The notes under the pieces are model-generated. The model did not search any database. It was not told the origin of the DNA and saw nothing but the letters and a program-made list of their open reading frames with translations. 64,000 bases of DNA from Medicago truncatula (lineage: Eukaryota; Streptophyta; Magnoliopsida; Fabales; Fabaceae), in the NCBI RefSeq assembly GCF_003473485.1, contig NC_053045.1:34818494-34882493 (forward strand). Reading direction: 5' to 3'. Shown here piece by piece: positions 1-10,874 of this stretch (positions within the stretch are counted from its first letter, which is position 1; every line of letters begins with the position of its first letter). A program made the position numbers and the translations under genes.

Positions 1-920
1 TTGAGATTCAAGTTATGAATATTGATTTTTGGTTCAGGGATTAAACTGACTATTTTCTACTTTCATTTTAGTCCCTGTGACACTTAACAGAATTATTTAA
101 TGTCAGAGACTAAAGTGATAACGGAAGTGCATAGTCAAGGACTTCTATGTATTTAAAGTGAGGGACCTATGTGACAGCGAGGTGCAGAGTCAGGGACTAA
201 AATAACCATTTCCTCATTTTTTATTTGAAATGGTCCCTTATTTTGCAAACTTTATATCGAGTGTTATCTAAATTTTCCCGAAGTAGTCCCTTACTATATT
301 ACAAAATTTACAGCGATGTGGTAATTTTCTAATAGTACAATTTAAAAAAGGAAATGACAACATTGAAAGTTGAAACAAAAGAAGAAAACAGACAAATAAG
401 AGACACAATTATTACTTTTATAGCAGTGCTAGATATTAAGAATTAACACAAGAAAAGCAAAAATATGTATGTTTCATGTTCTTTGACAAGCTAAAAATTA
501 TCATGTCCTTCTTTGATGAAAACCAGGCGCATGTTTGCTGAAAATCAACGGAGCACAATACTTTCATTGCAAATACTGTGTATAAAAGATTACTAGCACT
601 GCTAACAAGAGAAAAAAAATCAGTTCACTGAATGTGAGATCTTTAAATCGTGGAAAATTACTAGCAACTTTGCTATCAAGTTGCAGAATATCGTGGAAAA
701 TTATTGTCCTTCTTTGAATCGATAGGAGTCATCATGTTGGATTTAACCGGCTAGAAAGCCAATCCAACGCTGACACATGGACAAAGAGTCATTTGCATCA
801 AGACACGTTGTGCATAATAACTCTGGTGCACACCACCCCCATTGAAGCATGCCCCATGCATTCTATACTGTCTCCAACGACTTTCTGAAGGCGTCATATT
901 TCATCTGTTAGTGTCTTCTT
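1..920. other. Gene-free stretch with repeat-like sequence
   Basis: I see no gene. The first 240 bases contain repeated 'agggacta / tagtccctg' phrases in both orientations (near 15-190 and 195-240), the texture of a decayed inverted-repeat element whose left end lies outside the window. Around 593-634 a phrase ending in 'cagttcactgaatgtg' recurs in similar form at 1075-1113, so a degenerate direct repeat spans about 0.5 kb. Nothing here can be assigned to a family. Confidence 0.4.
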
Positions 921-924
921 CCTC

Positions 925-932
925 TATATAAG
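925..932 (+). promoter_or_regulatory. Isolated TATA-like box with no attached gene
   Basis: A good TATA box (tatataag, preceded by a CT-rich run) is followed by a pyrimidine-rich, leader-like sequence with higher GC than its surroundings (to about 1130). The only open frame after it is 64 codons (934-1128) and looks like nothing known. This may be the relic promoter of a lost gene or repeat. Confidence 0.25.
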
Positions 933-1130
933 GGTGATTCAGCGTAACCCATTCATTTTCCACATTTTTATACATTCAATCTCATTTCTTACACCGCGAA
1001 GACGTCATCGCCACCGCATCGGAGCACTGCACCGTTACCGTTGCCTCCACCCGTCCCCACTGGACAGATCACTAGCTATATTAACGAGAGAAAAAATTAG
1101 TTCACTGAATGTGGCACAAGCCAAATGAAA

Positions 1131-2456
1131 ACTACTCAAAACCTTCACCACAAGAAGTTCTATTAAAATTGACTAATTAGACTTAAAAGTGACATTTTTA
1201 ATATAAGATCTTTCATATACATTGGTCTATGATATCGAAATATAACCACATTTTTAACACACACAAAATAATATACATCGCTATCTATCAATCATAATCC
1301 AAACCCTCAATCAGATGCAAACCATTACAAAACTGTTGAATACAAGTGCAGTTAAAATATGCATCTAATTCCTCAAAAAAGAAAAAATCTGCATCTAAAT
1401 TTAACGTTTCTACACCGTCCGCATCTGTGTACATAGCCGTATGGATCCAAGCTGATGGCAACCACAATAGTTGCAACATAGAACAATTCATGGAGAGAAA
1501 AAAATCTAATGATTTTGAGAATGAGATTCTATAAGGAGTCATTTAATTCTTTCGACAGCTCATTGTGTCTAATCATAGACTCCTTTTCATTAGGTGTGGG
1601 ACAAGTGAAAAAGATGGAGCAAGTTACTTAGCCCAACCAAATTGTTAATGTTTTCTTGACTTTGGATTAGGTGTAGTCGCTACGATACGTATTCAGTATT
1701 TCGGAGCCGTTAAATATTTGAAGTAATTTTGATTTTTGTTTAATATAATTATTTTTGATTGAAAGTTAAACGATTTGATCTTGATCAAACAATATTTGTT
1801 GACTGCGTGGATTTTTTTTATATACATGACTTATTCGAACCGAACAATAACGGCTTAAAGCTAAGCCTATCACGAGCAGCATCGCAGCTTGATCGACGGG
1901 GAGAAGCATCTCAAAGTATGGGGCAAAGGATCAAGCGCACTAGACTGATTTTTTGAACTAAAATTTAATACTAACATTCACTTCAGATTTTACAAATATG
2001 TTTCAAAAATCGTTTACATACGTATAAAAACATAATTAACATCTTTTTATCACAAATAATATTTGAGTTCAATTTAATCTACCGAAAAAAAAATATTTGA
2101 GTTCAAGTTTAACTAATAGGCGACTTGGCCAAATATAATATTTGAGTTCAATTTGATATGTACTTCATATATAATTTTTTACAAAGGAATTCAATCACGT
2201 CATGTATATAGTTATAAATCCTTCAAAAAAATGTATATAGTTATAAAGAATTTTTTAAATTGATATAATAATGTGACATATATGATATTGAGATAAGAAA
2301 ATATGTTTGTATAAAACGTTCTTTACGCAGACAATATATACTTTTTTTTTACAAAAGACAATATATACTAATTAAATCCACATTATTATCTTAAAATGAT
2401 AGTTCAATAAAATAATTTTTCCTAACAAGACATATTTTTCTGCATGTAAATGTTAG
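1131..2456. other. AT-rich intergenic DNA
   Basis: No open frame with recognisable content and no clear repeat ends. Short frames on both strands at 1288-1542 overlap each other and are low-complexity. Confidence 0.5.
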
Positions 2457-3201
2457 TAGGGGTGTTCATGGGTTGGGTCAACCCAGAAAACCCGGTCAAA
2501 CTCACCTAAAAAATCTAAAAAAATGGGTTGAGTTGAATAATTGGGTTGGTATGGTTTCTAAAAATGGAAAACCCATAAAAATAAATGGGTTTCGGGTAAA
2601 ACCAGACTCAATCCCAAAAAATCCACTTACCTAATAATGTTAATATTTTTTATCTTTATTTTCATAGGGTAGAAGAAAGTTATATTTCCAAAACATAGAC
2701 ATTGTACCCTATATATTGAAAATCAAAACATGTTAGAGTTAGAAATAATTAATATGTTGCACTTTTTGGTTATTTTGATACTAATGCAATTTTATGTCAT
2801 GCAACTTTAGTTTGTTGCAAATATTTAATGCAATTTTATGTCATGTAACTTTAGTTTGTTGCAAGTATTTTATGATGAAGTTTATTATTTGATATTCTAT
2901 GATGTATAAAATTATAGTAAAATAAGTTAAACATTTTTTTTTAAGAAAATTAAAATGTAGAGTACTATTTTAAAACAAAATTACGAGGACTTCTCATTTA
3001 GTCAAATATTAAAAAAAAAATAGAAAAATAAGTTGGGTAACCTATTACCCAATCCAACCCAACCCAAAAATTAGTGGATTTGCCCAAACCCACCCAATAG
3101 TATAACGGGTGGTTATTTTACCTCACTCAAACCGGAGTATCCTATTTGGTTTAGTTTGGATTTGGCCAAATCCAACTCAAACCCATCCACGAACACCCCT
3201 A
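2457..3201. mobile_element. hAT-like MITE (745 bp)
   Basis: The ends are imperfect inverted repeats starting TAGGGGTGTTC, followed by TGGGT-like sequence on both sides (left 2457-2480, right 3178-3201). The inner arms are rich in 'gggttgggt' and its complement. TAGGGGTG ends suit the hAT superfamily. The eight flanking bases (aatgttag, gtgattag) match poorly, so the target duplication is decayed. There is no coding sequence, so it is a non-autonomous element. Confidence 0.6.
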
Positions 3202-4163
3202 GTGATTAGTTTGTTTAGCAAGAAGGAAAAAAAAAATACAGAGATTGAATCCTGAATCTTATTTTTAATACTCCTTCAACGTTTCAACTTATATCACATG
3301 ATACCTTTAGGCACAAGACAAATTTTTGTATGTGTTTTGTCTAACATGCACAAGTAAAATGATCTTACATCATCTAAAAATATCTTTTTCATCGTTGAAT
3401 CAATAAACCATATGATATCTCATTTAATTTAATGGTGGAGTTATTGATCAAATGATGAAAACTAATTTAGGCATGATGCAAGATTTGTCTCATTTATACA
3501 TCATAAAATTAATCTGTTATATAATCATGTTATGTTTTATGTGCCGGTATCTGAAGGGGTCGATTTAAAATCTGGCATATAAATGAAATGTTATAAATAT
3601 CTCGAGAACAATTGGAAACACTGGTTTTTCTCTCTTAATCGAATTTTCTCTATGAGAGATTAAATTTGGAGTTTACTCATTCATTTTATTTACAGTTTAA
3701 ACTAAGTAAAAAATTCAAAATTCCACCCAAAGTTTAAAAGAATCTCTTGACTCACAAGAGAGACTAACCAATAATATACAATCATCTGAACACAACAGGC
3801 TTACCCCCAAATAATCCTGTTCTGTGAAAGTGAAACTATTTGGAAGTATTTTCAAATACTATGATGCATTTTGTGATTGATTGTTGCTTCCCAGCTGTAA
3901 CTGGACCCTTCTGTTGTCTTCTTTCTTATTAGTCTCTTCTAACTCTCTATTTTCATTTCACTCTTTCTTTCCTCCTTTAACCCTTTTATTATATCAACTT
4001 TTTAAAATAACCTTTCTTTTTTCTTTTGTCTTTCAATATTTATATTTATATTTATTTTGCCATTAAGTGGTTGATGATTCCAAAATTAAAATAGACCCTA
4101 CTTTACTTCTTTGTCAAATTGTAAACAAAAATTAAATATTCTCCACCAACTTGTTTGCCTTTC
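3202..4163. other. Upstream region of the bZIP gene
   Basis: AT-rich DNA with no gene. The part from about 3880 to 4060 is strongly CT-rich on the + strand. It probably contains the distal promoter of the bZIP gene that follows. Confidence 0.4.
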
Positions 4164-4170
4164 TATAAAT
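4164..4170 (+). promoter_or_regulatory. Probable TATA box of the bZIP gene
   Basis: TATAAAT stands about 570 bases before the bZIP start codon. Transcription from about 4195 would give the long, uORF-bearing leader typical of group S1 bZIP genes. Confidence 0.5.
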
Positions 4171-4273
4171 TCCCTACTCAAATCACATAGACTCCTCTTC
4201 CACTTTCTCATTTTTCCTATCATATCTCTCAAACTTTCTAAATAGCCACTAAGATATTTTATTTATATATCAT

Positions 4274-4303
4274 ATGCTCCATCATTACTCTTGTGTTCAT
4301 TAA
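4274..4303 (+). CDS. Short upstream ORF 1 in the bZIP leader (9 aa)
   Basis: ATG followed by eight codons (peptide MLHHYSCVH) and TAA in the long leader of the bZIP mRNA. Group S1 bZIP leaders usually carry several uORFs, of which only one encodes the conserved sucrose-responsive peptide. This one is a plausible minor uORF with no recognised conserved peptide. Confidence 0.35.
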   Translation: MLHHYSCVH

Positions 4304-4378
4304 CAAAACTTCTCTTTCATTTCTTCCTCCTCTCATAAAAAATTCACCTTAGAAATTGCATATTAATTAATTAATTAA

Positions 4379-4432
4379 ATGTCCAACATCTTATTGTTAT
4401 TGTTTGATACTCATGTATCCAATTCTCAGTGA
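4379..4432 (+). CDS. Short upstream ORF 2 overlapping the sucrose-control uORF (17 aa)
   Basis: ATG TCC AAC ... TGA encodes a leucine-rich 17-residue peptide. It overlaps the first 20 bases of the conserved uORF in another frame. Ribosomes that translate it would pass the start at 4413, so it could tune access to the conserved uORF. Overlapping uORFs of this kind are known in the AtbZIP11 leader. Confidence 0.35.
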   Translation: MSNILLLLFDTHVSNSQ

Positions 4433-4541
4433 AATTTTCTTTTCTGGGGGGTGTATGATCAATTCCACTGTTAGGCGCAGGACCCATTTAGTTCAATCTT
4501 TCTCTGTTGCTTTCCTCTATTGGCTTTACTACGTTTCATGA
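4413..4541 (+). CDS. Conserved sucrose-control upstream ORF (SC-uORF, 42 aa)
   Basis: This reading frame encodes a 42-residue peptide that begins MYPILSEIFFSGG. Its second half contains the phrases INST-RRRTHLVQSFSV and FLYWLYYVS directly before the TGA stop. That block is the hallmark of the SC-uORF of group S1 bZIP genes (Arabidopsis bZIP11, 2, 44, 1 and 53). In that family the nascent peptide stalls the ribosome at high sucrose and so blocks translation of the main ORF. The uORF ends 198 bases before the bZIP start codon at 4740. The conserved arginine triplet and the Trp-Tyr-Val-Ser end are all present, so the switch looks functional. I infer function from peptide conservation alone. Confidence 0.93.
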   Translation: MYPILSEIFFSGGCMINSTVRRRTHLVQSFSVAFLYWLYYVS

Positions 4542-4739
4542 TTGTTAATCCCTCATAGTTTAAACCTATATCATCTATATCTATATCATAAAAATAATCA
4601 AATTTTATATTTCTGCAGTATTAATTTTTCTGAGTTTGTTATTTAATATTTTCTATAGTGTCTGGGTCCTGCTAGTGTTTTTATCTTTGTTGTTATTAGT
4701 ATTAATTATTAAGAGGGTCAAGTTAATTAATATCTCATC

Positions 4740-5210
4740 ATGGCTTCATCAAGTGGAACATCTTCAGGTTCATCTCTACTACAAAACTCAGGTTCAGAAG
4801 AAGATTTACAGGCTTTGATGGATCAAAGAAAGAGGAAGAGGATGATATCGAATCGCGAATCGGCAAGGCGGTCTAGGATGAGGAAACAGAAGCACTTGGA
4901 TGATCTTGTGTCACAAGTTTCTAAGCTAAGGAAAGAGAATCAAGAAATACTCACAAGTGTTAACATCACCACTCAAAAGTATTTGAGTGTTGAAGCTGAA
5001 AATTCAGTGTTGAGGGCTCAGATGGGTGAATTGAGCAACAGGTTGGAATCTTTGAATGAAATTGTTGGTGCCTTGAATTCAAGCAATGGAGTTTTTGGAG
5101 CATCAAATGCTTTTGTTGAGCAAAATAATGGTTTCTTCTTCAACTCTTTGAATAATATGTCTTATATGAACCAGCCTATTATGGCTTCTGCAGATATACT
5201 GCAGTACTGA
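4740..5210 (+). CDS. Group S1 bZIP transcription factor (bZIP11/bZIP2/bZIP44 type)
   Basis: A single-exon protein of 156 residues, normal for group S1 bZIPs, which are intronless in the coding part. After a Ser/Gly-rich start, the basic region spans about residues 29-50 with the invariant N-x7-R pair at N38 and R46 (core NRESARRSR). A long leucine zipper follows with heptad positions L56, L63, I70, V84, L91, L98 and L105. The C-terminus is Asn/Phe-rich. These factors act in the nucleus as heterodimers with group C bZIPs, bind ACGT-type sites and reprogramme amino acid and sugar metabolism under low energy. Regulation is shown by the conserved sucrose-control uORF in the leader. A GT...AG interval after the stop (5231-5396) could be a 3'-UTR intron but lacks a strong pyrimidine tract. 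Which S1 orthologue it is cannot be fixed by eye. Confidence 0.93.
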   Translation: MASSSGTSSGSSLLQNSGSEEDLQALMDQRKRKRMISNRESARRSRMRKQKHLDDLVSQVSKLRKENQEILTSVNITTQKYLSVEAENSVLRAQMGELSNRLESLNEIVGALNSSNGVFGASNAFVEQNNGFFFNSLNNMSYMNQPIMASADILQY

Positions 5211-7988
5211 GACGGATCCGGATTCCCTGCTGTAAAAGAAACATGCATTTACATGCAATTAACAATCTCGATCATTAATTTCAGACTAGACAGTTCAGAT
5301 TATACAATATCAAAATTAATTTTAAATGTGCTCTGCGATTAACTTAAATCAATTGAACCGTCGAAATTGAAAACTGTGACACAATTATTGCAGGGAATCT
5401 GATTCCATAATGTGATGAGATCTCTTGGGAAAGATAATTGTTGATTTCATTGGTTTGAGTTTGTTGATGAGATATTGTAATGACTAGTATCAAATGGAGA
5501 TAATAAGGAATAAGTGAATTGTGTGAATCATAAAGTGCAATGGTTGTTAGTTGATGGTTCTATGAATGGGGTCTGTTTTAGAGACTAGTGTGAATTGAGG
5601 CATTGGCTATGGCCAATATATTATTGTTGTCACCTACCATTGCTGTATATTATAACAATAATAATAATATTGACCTAATTCTTCATGTAATTTATTATTA
5701 TCTCGTTCTATAGTTCACTTTTATTTTTTTTCCATTTAAAAAATTGAATGCTCTTCATATTTTGGAGTAATATGCTTAAATTGATGGTACACATTGTTGT
5801 TAAAGAGGAGAGTATTGAACTCAATACAGCAGGAAATTTTCCCTTGAAATTCGAGAAAGATGAATGCATTCTTTCAATAATTGAAAAATCTTTTTGTATT
5901 TATTTTTATTTTTATTTTTTGTATTTTGTAAGTGATTTTGGTACACTTTAAGGGGATTTATTGAGCTTTCATGTATACAAACTGATATAGGTAAGGGAGG
6001 GCAAGTACATCCTCTTCAATTTAATATGAAAAATAAGCATTAATGTATTATAAACAATGAGAGTTGCAAATACTAAAAATATAGCTACATGATTGGTGAT
6101 TCTCCATGATACGAGTATGTATGTGGTTTGCTGCCTACCAAGGATTGAGTACGTTATAGGTATACTAAGTTGATACGTTTGAGTTTGTAAGAAAATGATA
6201 GAAATATATTTTAGTGTAAATTGCTTTTATGATATGTTTTTTTTTTTGTTGCATAACCTTGATTTTCTTAATTAACAAAGAAATTTAAGGCAATAATAGG
6301 GTATTGGTTTAAGTGATAAAATATTTGAACTCTATAAATAAATGATCATAGTTTCAATTCTTGATACTTACATACAAAGATTATTCTTTGTTTGAAAGTG
6401 GTGAAAATTTCATAAAGAAAAAGATATTCAAGGCTTTTCTAAAAAAAATGTTGACAAGTGTTCTTAAACGGTTGTTAAGAAAAACAAGAGATGAAATTTT
6501 CTGTTAAAAATGACATATTTAAGACTTTTGAAGAACTAACTATACAATTTCTAATATAATATTATTCCTCTTGATTATAAGCAAAAATATCACTTTTTAA
6601 ATTCCTTGAATGGACAAAATACATTAGATATCAGAAAGAATACTTCATTTGATTCTTTACCGAATGTTCAAGAAGTATAGCTATTATTTAAATTGTGTGG
6701 AAGGTTCATGTTAGAGATGTGTGTTGATTGAATGAATTGTCTAAAGAAAAAAGAAAATGACACGAGAAGTGCATAAGCTAGTAGGCGTGGCACCTTTTTT
6801 TTCCCCATATAGTGGTTGCGGTTTGAAAAGAATTTCTTTCATAGGATGTTGGATTTAACTTGTAACTATCTTAACGCACTTAAACGCTCTAAACGTTTTT
6901 TTCTCAAATTTCAATACCTTTAATTTGTTGCATTTTATTCAAATAAAATTAATCTTTCTTTGCTATGTAATATACCACTTTGTTAAATAGTCTATGATCA
7001 GTGAGTTGATCGATATCTTCCATTAGAAATTGTAACTCACAATAACTCTTGTTTTTATGAGTTAGCTGCTCACATGGTTGGAAAAACTCTCTTTCAATAT
7101 TGTTTATGCTACTTTGAGATCTCTAGTTAAGCTAAAGAGACCAATACCACATAAACTCTACAAATAATTTTTATCTTTTTTTTAATGGCCTACAAATACT
7201 TTTTTATCATTTCCTTTAGGTTTAGTTTTTTGAATGAATAATACTTCCTTTCGGTTTGTCTAAGCCTCTAAGGAAACAAAGATTATTTTTTCTTTTATTA
7301 AAAGAACGATGATTGGGTTATAATAATATCGAGGTAAAGGATATCTTTAGAGCATTTGAATGATATGATGAGAGGTTTCTTTTAATATAATGAGACATCG
7401 TGAGTTTGAAATCCAGTTATAGAAATACATCAGTATTAAATATCTTGATGGAGAATTTTGTCGTTTATGCAATCCTACCTACCTAACTTGAGAGATAAGT
7501 CTATGCAAGTGCGCAAGGGATATTCAGTCAAAAGAAACAAAGGTAAAGGGATAAAGGGACAACAAAAATGATCAACCAACAGAAAAGTGAGGACAAAAAC
7601 TGAACGCAAAGGTAAGAACTAAGAACATGGGGTAAATTAAAGTTGTTGCTAACCCATGGTTCTTGGAAAAGAGATAGCACCAAAACAGAGATGGGCGCTC
7701 TCATGGGGTAATGGTAGCTTCACGTGCAAAGTGTAAGGGACAAAGTTCCGGAGCAATTAAGCAAGTGATTAGACAATTAATTGAAGAAAAGTAATTAAAT
7801 GCCACCAATTAATTATGGACACGAAACTGAAATTAAAGCTCAAAGTTGAAGTTTGGTTAGCTTATCAACAATCATGTGATTAGACATGTGGAGCCAAATA
7901 TGTCTATGAATACAAATTTTCAATTAAGCCAAATCCTTTAGAAGAAGGCCGGGATGATTCAACTATGCAACATATATTATTATTTTAA
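5211..7988. other. bZIP 3' flank and AT-rich intergenic DNA
   Basis: The first 500 bases or so are the bZIP 3' untranslated region and flank. Beyond that there are only short, low-complexity open frames (for example 5748-5951). I see no gene, RNA or element with clear ends. Confidence 0.5.
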
Positions 7989-8003
7989 ATAGGTCAAATA
8001 TTT
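7989..8003. repeat. Left target-site duplication of the LINE
   Basis: ataggtcaaatattt occurs here and again, identically, at 10372-10386 on the other side of the LINE. A 15-bp duplication is typical of L1-type target-primed insertion. Confidence 0.8.
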
Positions 8004-8179
8004 TTATTTATTTTTTGCCAGAATTCGAACTTTAAATCTTGCATATATTATGTTTTTTTTTTTTAAGAAATCAAAATGGAATTAAAAACACACCAACCAG
8101 CAGTTCCCAAGCACAAGGTGTGCCTAGGAAACCACTAAAAGTTACAAGAGTTTAAAAAATACAACAACCAGAGATAACA

Positions 8180-8698
8180 CTAGCTAGCCAAACCTAAACA
8201 AGCAAAAGGGTCTGACCACCATCTCTGCGTACCATAAACAAACACAACATTTTTAGCTTTCAGCCACCCCAAAGATAACAATTTAACCTTATCTAACAAT
8301 TGAGGGACAAGATTAACAGACTTATTGAAAAGACGGTTGTTACGTTCACTCCACAAAACCCACGAACACAAAAGCCAAATAAGCTGTAAGAACGATCTTT
8401 TAGCTTTACCAACACCTGCCAAATGAATAAACTGCACCAGATGATCTGTAATGATGATAGGATCCACTCCTAAAATACCCATCCAATCACGCACCTGCTG
8501 CCACAGAGATGCAAACGTATTACAAGATAAAAATAAATGATCAGCTGTCTCCACATGACCGCAACCAGACACACAAAAGATATCATTTGCGGAAATAACA
8601 CCACGAGTCGCCAGGTTTGCTTTCGTTGGTAATCGATCTCGAATAAGCCGCCACGCAAAAACAGAAACCTTCAACGGAACCTGAGGATGCCACACCAA
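8180..8698 (-). pseudogene. LINE ORF2 C-terminal part (zf-RVT-like region)
   Basis: A 172-codon frame directly after the reverse transcriptase frame, shifted relative to it, so ORF2 is broken between 8698 and 8718. It begins VWHPQVPLKVSVFAWRL and contains a zinc-finger-like set C-x(3)-C with later H and C residues (FCVSGCGHVETADHLFLSC). That is the zf-RVT domain seen after plant LINE reverse transcriptases. It ends near the 3' end of the element. Confidence 0.85.
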
Positions 8699-8717
8699 CT
8701 CAAAAAGGTAATCCCAT

Positions 8718-10371
8718 CTAAGAATCCTCCCCTATCGTCAACAAATCATAGGCACCTCTCACAGAATATCTCTCTGCAGTATCCGGAAGCCACTCCCAAG
8801 TATCTGAAACATTAGGAACCAGAGAGATATCAAATAGTAACGCCCTACACTCCTCTAGAAGAAGCTCCTCCCACGCCCATAGTCTACGCCTCCATCTCCA
8901 CCCCTCCCCCTCCTGCTCCGTACCCAAATAGAACAAAGAGGCTACCGTAATGGTTTTGTTCTCTGCTAAGTCAAACAATCGGGGGAACCGCACACAAAAC
9001 GGAGAACCTTCAAGCCACCTATGCGACCAGAACAACGTCGCAGTACCATCACCCACCCTCCGTCTAACACTATCACCGAACCACCCGCCACCTAAGTCAC
9101 CAGCCCCGTCACGAATCCTGCCTACCTCCCGCCACCACAAAGAAACACTCCAGCCCCCCACCTCCAACCTCCCATCTACTTCGCCATAACGGACGACTAA
9201 AACCTGATACCGCAACCCTACTCTATCCACTAACATCCTCCAACACCATTTACCTAGTAAAGCAATATTAAACTCCTTCAATCTCCTCACCCCCAAACCT
9301 CCATACTTCTTTTTAGAACACAAAGTATCCCAACCTATCCAAGTAATTTTTCTACAATCCTCACTCCCACCCCAGAAAAAATTATTCAATAAAGATTCAA
9401 TGGAAGAGATTATACCTGTTGGAGCTTTGAAGAAAGAAAGGGCATAGACAGGCAGAGATGTCAGAACTGATTTGAGGAGAATCAAGCGGCCACCAAAAGA
9501 GAGAAATCTACTATTCCAACCCGTCAGTCTAGATTTAATGCGATTCACGATCGGTTCCCAAAACTGAAGTCTCCGCGGATTACCACCTATAGGCAGGCCT
9601 AGGTACAAAAAAGGAATTCTACCCACTTTACAGCTTAAAACCGACTCTGCCTCAAACAACCACGAATCAGAAATATTAATACCCACCAACAAACTTTTAT
9701 TAAAATTTACTTTCAAGCCAGACAAAGATTCAAATAAAATAAGAACAGCATGAAGGGCCCTCACATTAGCCCAACTTTTTTCTCCTAATAACAGAGTATC
9801 ATCCGCAAATTGAAGATGAGTCACCTCAACCTGATTACCCGAACCAACCAAAAACCCCTTGAATAAATTATTCTCGACCATAGCTTTCATCAAAACGTTA
9901 AGGCCCTCGGCCGCAAGCAAAAACAAAAAAGGGGAAAGAGGATCCCCCTGACGCAAGCCTCTCTGAAAATGAAACTCATCAGTAGGGCTGCCATTAACAA
10001 GAACAGCAGCTGTGGCAGTACCCACACACTCACGAATCCACTTCCGCCACAGAACCGGAAAAGACATGCCTTTCATAACCGAATCCAAATAGCCCCAGTC
10101 AACAGAATCATATGCTTTTTCAAAATCCACTTTAAATAACATGAGCTCCTTTTTATCCTTACGAGCCTCATCAACTACCTCATTTGCAATAAGGATACCG
10201 TCAAGAATTTGGCGATTTTTAACAAAAGCAGACTGCGTCTCCGCCACCACACTACTCATCACTACCCTCAATCTGTTAGCTAACAATTTTGCTAAAATTT
10301 TATACATGCTTCCCACCAAGGATATCGGACGAAAATCGTTTAACCTCTGAGAATTATCTACCTTCGAAAAC
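8718..10371 (-). pseudogene. LINE reverse transcriptase (ORF2 fragment)
   Basis: An open stretch of about 550 codons encodes a non-LTR reverse transcriptase. Visible motifs in order: NDFRPISLVGS near the start; VDFEKAYDSVDW (palm, first catalytic Asp region); RGLRQGDPLSPFLF; the FADD catalytic box in LQFADDTLLLG; then GLKVNFNKS and YLGLPIGG of the thumb. It then continues into the plant-LINE connecting region (KKYGGLGVR, LGKWCWR). The frame opens inside the element because the 5' part, with the AP endonuclease, is missing, so the first Met is not a true start. The long uninterrupted frame suggests a fairly young insertion. The protein stops at 8718 and the rest of ORF2 continues in another frame. 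Confidence 0.9.
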
Positions 10372-10497
10372 ATAGGTCAAATATTTAAACCTAATGGTAC
10401 TTTTGTAATCACGCATATTATTATTTCAAGTCAAATTTTATAGTCACTATCACATATATTTAACTTACGCTAAGGAGATTATGATCAACACACCTTA

Positions 10498-10871
10498 GGG
10501 GACGTTTGTTTTTGGGAAACACAAATTATTCCCAGGAATAACATACCCGGGAATGAAAATATGAAAATTTGATTCTTGGGTATTTGTTAAAAAAAGTGTT
10601 TGGCAAATAACTTGACATTCCTAGAAAAATTGGAAGTTACAATTTTTTTAAAAAAAATCTATGCATAATATCATGGGAATGTACATTCCCATCTCTTTAC
10701 ATGGGAATAAGTTTATGGGAATAATGGAAGTTATGGGAAGTTACTCTATTTCCATGAACCTTTATACCCAGAAATATTTTTTTTCTCAACCTCATAACAA
10801 ACATGGGTATAATCATTCCCTAGTCATGTATTCCCGGGAATATCATTCTTAACCTTGAAACAAACACCCCC
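10498..10871. mobile_element. Tourist-like (PIF/Harbinger) MITE, 374 bp
   Basis: Inverted ends GGGGACGTTTGTTT (left) and, read inward from the right, GGGGGTGTTTGTTT are flanked on both sides by TTA (10495-10497 and 10872-10874), the 3-bp target typical of PIF/Harbinger. The interior is rich in repeated 'gggaata' and 'cccggg' phrases in both orientations. It has no coding capacity. Confidence 0.8.
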
Positions 10872-10874
10872 TTA

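Larger units (their letters stand above)
8004..10371 (-). mobile_element. 5'-truncated L1-type LINE, reverse strand
   Basis: Reading on the minus strand, the element holds the second half of a LINE ORF2: reverse transcriptase, then the C-terminal zf-RVT-type region, then a poly-A tract (T-run at 8053-8065 on + strand). It lacks the endonuclease half, so it is 5'-truncated at the right edge. Identical 15-bp direct repeats flank it. About 48 bases lie between the poly-A tract and the left repeat (8004-8051), including 'gttcgaattctggc' on the minus strand, which resembles a tRNA-type B box. This could be a short 3' transduction or an older fragment. Confidence 0.88.
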
